Positions 27,988 through 32,981 of a DNA stretch of 32,981 nucleotides are shown one piece after another (position 1 is the first letter of the stretch; every line of letters begins with the position of its first letter). Both the position numbers and the translations under genes were made by a program. Under the pieces are notes generated by a model. It was given only the letters and a program-made list of their open reading frames with translations. It was not told where the DNA came from and did no database searches. The stretch is from assembly GCA_024686135.1 (NCBI GenBank), contig JAIBDQ010000020.1:1-32981 (forward strand), given 5' to 3'. The stretch is from Halobacteriovorax sp. GTDB lineage: Bacteria > Bdellovibrionota > Bacteriovoracia > Bacteriovoracales > Bacteriovoracaceae.

Positions 27988-28835
27988 AAGCTCATCTCCT
28001 CTTTTTTTGATAAAATTTCAATAATCTTTTTAAATGAGTTAATTTTTTTTTCTAAAAATAATCTTTGATTAAATTTAAATTTCTCTGGATTCGTTCCGAA
28101 TCTTTGCAAAGATAATTTTGCAAAATCCAGGCCACTGAGACCTTTCCATTTACCTTTTTTTACTCTTGCGAAGCTGTCCATACCATTTTCCAAAAAAAAT
28201 GTCACTGCCTTATCGTCTCCGTAAAAGCTTGAAATCATCAAAGGTGTCACACCATTAACTTCAACTTGATTTAGTTTAAAATTAAACTTTTTTAATAATC
28301 TCAACAATTTTAAAGAACTAAAATTAAATCTATATTCAAATTCAGTTTTCTCTAAGAATCCATTAATATCACCCGCTGCATGATGAATAAGCGAATAACT
28401 TTCATACTTATGTTCAATGACTCCTTCCTTCTCAGCTAGAAGGATTTCAAGAAGGCGAAGATATATATATATTTCACTTATAATAATTTTTGAAACCAAT
28501 AAATTGACTAAATCATTCGATTTAAAATACTTAAATCTATTCTGCTTCAATAGACTTTTGACAAATATGTCCACTTTTTCTGGATCATTATTTCTGTAGG
28601 AATTAAGTATGGAGTTTACAATACGTCTTTCATCATTAATCGAAGAATCTAATTTTAATAAAATATTAACTTGTTTAAACTCTCCTAACTCTATCAATTT
28701 ATTAATAGAGTCTTCTATTTTTGAATGTACAATTGGAGAATTGACTAACCCCAAGATAAAAAAACTCACTAGTAATAGACTTAAAATTACTCTTTTTAGG
28801 GGGTTAAAAAAGAAAAAATACTTCAATACGATCAT
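27984..28835 (-). CDS. Ankyrin-repeat protein with N-terminal TM/signal segment
   Basis: YSLIHHAAG..., NGVTPLMISSFYGDDKAVTFFLENGMD, SGLDFAKLSLQ; N-terminal VILSLLLVSFFILGLVNS. Confidence 0.65.
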   Translation of the reverse strand: MIVLKYFFFFNPLKRVILSLLLVSFFILGLVNSPIVHSKIEDSINKLIELGEFKQVNILLKLDSSINDERRIVNSILNSYRNNDPEKVDIFVKSLLKQNRFKYFKSNDLVNLLVSKIIISEIYIYLRLLEILLAEKEGVIEHKYESYSLIHHAAGDINGFLEKTEFEYRFNFSSLKLLRLLKKFNFKLNQVEVNGVTPLMISSFYGDDKAVTFFLENGMDSFARVKKGKWKGLSGLDFAKLSLQRFGTNPEKFKFNQRLFLEKKINSFKKIIEILSKKEEMSL

Positions 28836-29013
28836 TTCGATCTTCCAATAAACTAAAATAAAAAGAATTCTAACTTTAATATTCTAACCTAACATATAAA
28901 TTACTGCTGAAATAACCGACTTCATATATCGGCTATACTACTTAAACAACCCAACGCATAAAATGTGCCGTCCCAAGGGAAATGAGCACTAGAGTGATAC
29001 AATTACAGTGAGA

Positions 29014-29025
29014 AAACAGCTGTTT
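29014..29025. repeat. Perfect 12-bp palindrome AAACAGCTGTTT upstream of prkA-like gene
   Basis: Read directly; ends 14 nt before the ATG at 29040. Confidence 0.9.
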
Positions 29026-29039
29026 ATAAAGGGTATTTT

Positions 29040-31226
29040 ATGGACTGGATTAAAGAGGCCAACCAACAGAATCAACATCATCAAGAAGTTCTTGCTTATA
29101 ACGACTATATGGAACTTTTTGAAAAAGATCCTAGAAGGGAGTCAAGGCCCACCTTTGAGTATCTCTACGATATGCTTAATTATTATGGAAAGAACGAAGA
29201 CGGCTCTTATGCCTTGTTCACCAAAAAGCATATCGATACCCAAAAGGTTTTTGGGCAAAGAAAAGTTCAAGAAAGCATCGTCCAAAACCTAATCAACTTT
29301 CAAGAAGAAGGTTTTAACAATAGATTCATTCTTCTTGTCGGTCCTAATGGCTCTTCAAAAAGCTCAATGGTCAGAAAGATAATGAAAGGTGCTGAAGAGT
29401 ATTCCGAAACAGAAGACGGTGCCATTTATTCTTTCAGCTGGATTTTTCCAATTGATAATTATGTTAAAGGAACCCTTGGTTTAAATACAGAGTCTCGCAA
29501 TTCTCGAGACCTTCCTTCATTTGCTTATTTAGAGGATAAAGAAATTTCAGCAATCTTACCAAGTGAGCTTAAAGATCATCCTCTCCTTCTTATTCCAAAA
29601 GAATATAGACAGAAAATACTTGAAGAAAAATTATGCGATTTTCCTGAATTTTTAGACCACGTAAAGAAAAGTTATCTTTATCAAGGTGATCTCTCAAAAA
29701 GAAATCGTATGATCTATGATGCTCTCCTGAAAAATTATAAAGGTCAGCATGACGAAGTGCTTAAGCATATTAGAGTTGAAAGAATAAAAATTTCAAAAAG
29801 ATACTCTTCTGGTGCTGTAACCATTGAACCTCAAATGCATGTTGACGCTCGCATTCAACAGATCACCATGGACAAGAGGCTTAGTAACTTACCTCCAAGC
29901 CTTCAGTCCTTAAATATGTTTCAACTAAGTGGTGAAGTCATTCTCGCCAACAGAGGTATCTTAGAGTTTTCAGATCTTCTAAAAAGGCCTCTCGATACCT
30001 ATAAGTATCTTCTTACGACAATGGAAACTGGACATATCAATCTGGGCGGAATTGTAACTGAACTAGATATCTTTTTTATCGGTACAAGTAATGAAGTTCA
30101 TCTCGCGGCTTTTAAGCAGCATCCTGACTTTAATTCTTTTAAAGGAAGATTTAACTTTATTAGAGTACCCTATCTTCTAAATTATAGAGACGAAGAGAAA
30201 ATTTATAAAGAGCAGATCGATGGTCTAAGCGATAAGTCGAAGTTTGAACCTCACTCCTTAACTGCTCTTTGTCTATTCGCAATAATGTCTAGACTTAGAT
30301 CAAGTCAAACTAAGAATTTTGATGATAAAAAGCTAGCGACAATTATTTCAAATATCAATCCACTCGAAAAGTCTCTCTTTATTGCTGATAACATTATGCC
30401 TGATAGACTTGATTCCGAAAGTAAACAGATTCTTCTAAATGGAAAGGATGATGTTCTTGGCGAATTTGAGTTTGAAAATCTTTATGAAGGTAAATTTGGA
30501 ATCTCTCCACGAGATTTAAAAAAGATAATCTACAAGCTCTCAAGTCGTCACGAGCAAATTACCTTTGTGGAAATTATTGAATATCTACAAAAGCTAATCA
30601 CTAAGAAGAATGACTATGATTTTCTAAATATGACACCTCAAGCTGACTACCATCATCCCGCTAGGTTCATCGCCTTAATTAAAGATCACTGTATTAACCT
30701 CTTTGATCTTGAACTTAGGGAGTCACTTGGTCTTGTTGATGAGCGCTCATATGAAGACTATATCCGCAGATATATTGAGAATGTGAATGCCCTCTTAAAA
30801 GGTGAAAAAGTTAAAAACACGATCACCGGACGTTTTGAACCAGTCGATGATTATTTTATCAAAGAGTTTGAATCCAATATTGGGCTTAAAGAAAAGGTGG
30901 AAACCTTTAGATCTCACCTGATTTCAACACTAGGTGCTTACTATCTAGATAATCCAGGTGCTAATATAAATTACGATACTGTTTTCCCAGATCTCGTGAC
31001 TAAGCTTCAAGAAAGCTTTAGAAAAGAGCAGAAGAAAGTAATCGAGAATGTGGCTAAGAATCTAGTTTTCTTTGAAGCCGAAATATCGGAGGATGATAAA
31101 ACACCTCTATCTCAAAAACATAAAGATCAAATTCAAGTTATCGTAGATAATCTCCAAAATAAGTATGGATATTCTCTAAATGGTGCCTTGGGTGGATTAA
31201 AGTACTTAATTAAAGAACGCTATTGA
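29040..31226 (+). CDS. prkA: PrkA-family AAA+ serine protein kinase-like protein
   Basis: RPTFEYLYDMLNYYG, VFGQRKVQESIV, ILLVGPNGSSKSSMVRKI (Walker A), GEVILANRGILEFSDLLKRP, NPGANINYDTVFPDLVTKLQESFRKEQ. RBS aaaggg. Confidence 0.88.
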   Translation: MDWIKEANQQNQHHQEVLAYNDYMELFEKDPRRESRPTFEYLYDMLNYYGKNEDGSYALFTKKHIDTQKVFGQRKVQESIVQNLINFQEEGFNNRFILLVGPNGSSKSSMVRKIMKGAEEYSETEDGAIYSFSWIFPIDNYVKGTLGLNTESRNSRDLPSFAYLEDKEISAILPSELKDHPLLLIPKEYRQKILEEKLCDFPEFLDHVKKSYLYQGDLSKRNRMIYDALLKNYKGQHDEVLKHIRVERIKISKRYSSGAVTIEPQMHVDARIQQITMDKRLSNLPPSLQSLNMFQLSGEVILANRGILEFSDLLKRPLDTYKYLLTTMETGHINLGGIVTELDIFFIGTSNEVHLAAFKQHPDFNSFKGRFNFIRVPYLLNYRDEEKIYKEQIDGLSDKSKFEPHSLTALCLFAIMSRLRSSQTKNFDDKKLATIISNINPLEKSLFIADNIMPDRLDSESKQILLNGKDDVLGEFEFENLYEGKFGISPRDLKKIIYKLSSRHEQITFVEIIEYLQKLITKKNDYDFLNMTPQADYHHPARFIALIKDHCINLFDLELRESLGLVDERSYEDYIRRYIENVNALLKGEKVKNTITGRFEPVDDYFIKEFESNIGLKEKVETFRSHLISTLGAYYLDNPGANINYDTVFPDLVTKLQESFRKEQKKVIENVAKNLVFFEAEISEDDKTPLSQKHKDQIQVIVDNLQNKYGYSLNGALGGLKYLIKERY

Positions 31227-32287
31227 TACTAGAGAAGAAATTCCACCCAGATTATTTTGCCATCACTTATCTCGTTGAAGATGATAGTGATGGCGTACGT
31301 CTGGATCAATTCCTAAGCTCCTACAATCCCTCATTTAGTAGAGAGGAAATTAAGCGAAGAATTAAAAGCGGCCACGTCATCATTTTAGATCGCCCTGGAA
31401 AACATAAACCCACGACTAAACTTAGGGCCGGCGATAAACTGGTTTTAACTCTCCATAAGACAACTCATGAAGACGAGTACTGGAACGGAGAAAAACTAGA
31501 TCTCGATACGACTCCGAAAACTATTTTTGAAGATGACGATCTCATCGTTATTTCAAAGCCTCCGTATATGGCTACTCATCCCACTGGAAAGCATCTCTTT
31601 AATTGTGCCACGGTCTTCTATGAGAATATTCATGGAAAAACGATTCATTCCATTCACCGTTTAGATAGAGAAACCTCTGGAGTACTTCTTCTTGGAAAAT
31701 CACCTAAGACCGCCCAAACCTTAACCCCGCTTTTTGAAGAAGGACTTGTGAGAAAGGCCTACTTTTTTATGGCAAAGATCGCTGACAATTATTCAGGGGA
31801 GGAGTTTTTTAGCTCCGACAAAAGGCTTGGAACCGAAAGCACAGGAAAAGATCGCGTCTATATTTTTGCCTATGATAAAGAAGATAAGCGTGGAAAATCT
31901 GCTCAAACCGACTTTAAGGTTCTCTATAAGAGCGAAAACTATGCCTTAGGTTTGGCTTTTCCAAAAACGGGAAGGCAGCATCAAATTAGAGTTCATGCCA
32001 AAGATAATGGTCTTCCTCTTGTCGGAGATAAGTTATATTTAGGTTCCTATAAAATGTTTCAACGTTTTAAAGATCTCTGGGCCTCACCGGAGGATCATCT
32101 TGAAATGGAACTGCCAAGACATGCCCTTCATGCAGTAGGAATATATTTTGACTATAAAGATGAAAAAAGACTCTTCAGGGCAGAACTGCCCCACGACTTT
32201 ATCCCTTGGATACAAGAGAAGTTTTCTTTAAATGCCGAGGAAGTAGAAAAAACTATCGAGGCTGAACTTCAAAATTATTTTAAATGA
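31223..32287 (+). CDS. RluA-family 23S rRNA pseudouridine synthase with S4-like N-terminus
   Basis: VRLDQFLSSYNPSFSREEIKRRIKSGHV (S4), HSIHRLDRETSGVLLLGKS (catalytic motif II), GRQHQIRVHAKDNGLPLVGDKLYLG. Confidence 0.93.
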   Translation: MILEKKFHPDYFAITYLVEDDSDGVRLDQFLSSYNPSFSREEIKRRIKSGHVIILDRPGKHKPTTKLRAGDKLVLTLHKTTHEDEYWNGEKLDLDTTPKTIFEDDDLIVISKPPYMATHPTGKHLFNCATVFYENIHGKTIHSIHRLDRETSGVLLLGKSPKTAQTLTPLFEEGLVRKAYFFMAKIADNYSGEEFFSSDKRLGTESTGKDRVYIFAYDKEDKRGKSAQTDFKVLYKSENYALGLAFPKTGRQHQIRVHAKDNGLPLVGDKLYLGSYKMFQRFKDLWASPEDHLEMELPRHALHAVGIYFDYKDEKRLFRAELPHDFIPWIQEKFSLNAEEVEKTIEAELQNYFK

Positions 32288-32981
32288 TCCTTAAGATAAT
32301 TATAGACCCCATATGGACCTTCATTCTCTTTTCCCTCTAAGACGACGGAAGGTTTGAACTCAAGCTTATCTATAACTTCATTAATATTAGATACTCCGAC
32401 TGAATGAGGAAAATGCTTGAACATGGATTCATCGTTTAAGGCGTCACCAAAATACAAACACTCTTCCTCACTACAGTCGGTATGGTTTTTTAAAAAGTAC
32501 GAGACGGCGGTGTACTTTGAAATATCCCCACACCAAAAATTTAAATGGACACTAGATTCTGACCAGATAACATTTTCTTTTTTAAAAAATTCCTTTATAC
32601 GATTCTCTCGATCCTTATCGGCCCTAAGCCAACCAAGTTCAATAGCACGGTCAGTTTCCCTTCCAAAAGAATCAGCACTTAACTCTAAATCCTCAACCAC
32701 ATCATAAAGCTTATCAGTCATAGCAATGAGACGACGGGCCTCAATCTCTTCAACTAATAGACGATCATAAAGAGTTCCATCCTCGGCTCTCCAAGAAAGA
32801 TTTCCACCTCCCTCAGAGATAATATGCTTTAAATATGGCACATGAGTTAAAAGGAAATGTGCCCAGGACTTACTTCTCCCGGTGACAATAATAAGAGGAA
32901 TGTTTTGGGATTCTAAATGAGAAACAAGATCAAAAAAAACGGGACCCAACTCTACTCCATGAGTCAAGGTCCCGTCTAAAT
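32275..32981 (-). CDS. HAD-IIB phosphatase, mannosyl-3-phosphoglycerate phosphatase-like; N-terminus outside window
   Basis: Reading past the track start gives ...LDGTLTHGVELGPV (HAD motif I), then IIVTGRSKSW, ISEGGGNLSW, LYFGDALNDESMF. Confidence 0.8.
   Translation of the reverse strand, partial: LDGTLTHGVELGPVFFDLVSHLESQNIPLIIVTGRSKSWAHFLLTHVPYLKHIISEGGGNLSWRAEDGTLYDRLLVEEIEARRLIAMTDKLYDVVEDLELSADSFGRETDRAIELGWLRADKDRENRIKEFFKKENVIWSESSVHLNFWCGDISKYTAVSYFLKNHTDCSEEECLYFGDALNDESMFKHFPHSVGVSNINEVIDKLEFKPSVVLEGKENEGPYGVYNYLKDHLK

Noticed and set aside
1-32981. CRISPR arrays, tRNA/rRNA genes, IS elements, prophage genes
   Set aside because: No regularly spaced repeats, cloverleaf-like segments, transposase/integrase motifs or phage structural proteins recognised by eye; tRNAscan-SE, CRISPR finder and ISfinder searches would be decisive.

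Overview
The window reads as a compact, AT-rich bacterial chromosome segment. Protein flavour suggests Bdellovibrionota/Bacteriovoracales, but that is inference only. Housekeeping genes make up most of it: rpiB, ahcY, homoserine kinase-like, THUMP rRNA methyltransferase, acyl-CoA dehydrogenase, PLP aminotransferase, gpmI-pfkA, glutamate dehydrogenase, ParB/ParA, rhodanese-nadA-cysteine desulfurase, PrkA-type AAA+ kinase, RluA-type pseudouridine synthase and a HAD phosphatase. The main accessory block is about 20.1-28.8 kb. It holds a tightly packed minus-strand operon (GT-C-like membrane protein, radical SAM/SPASM, membrane-anchored FGE/SUMF1-like protein lacking the usual active-site motif, Cys-rich lipoprotein), a divergent second radical SAM protein, and an ankyrin-protein/exported-protein pair. 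Other notable observations: (a) a stand-alone ComM/YifB N-terminal domain without its AAA+ part; (b) two genes whose best start is an AUA codon overlapping the upstream stop (ATAG, ATAA) at Shine-Dalgarno distance; (c) all five convergent gene pairs abut or overlap tail-to-tail with no room for an intergenic terminator; (d) a ParAB pair outside the usual mnmG/rsmG context. No tRNA, rRNA, CRISPR array or transposase was recognised.
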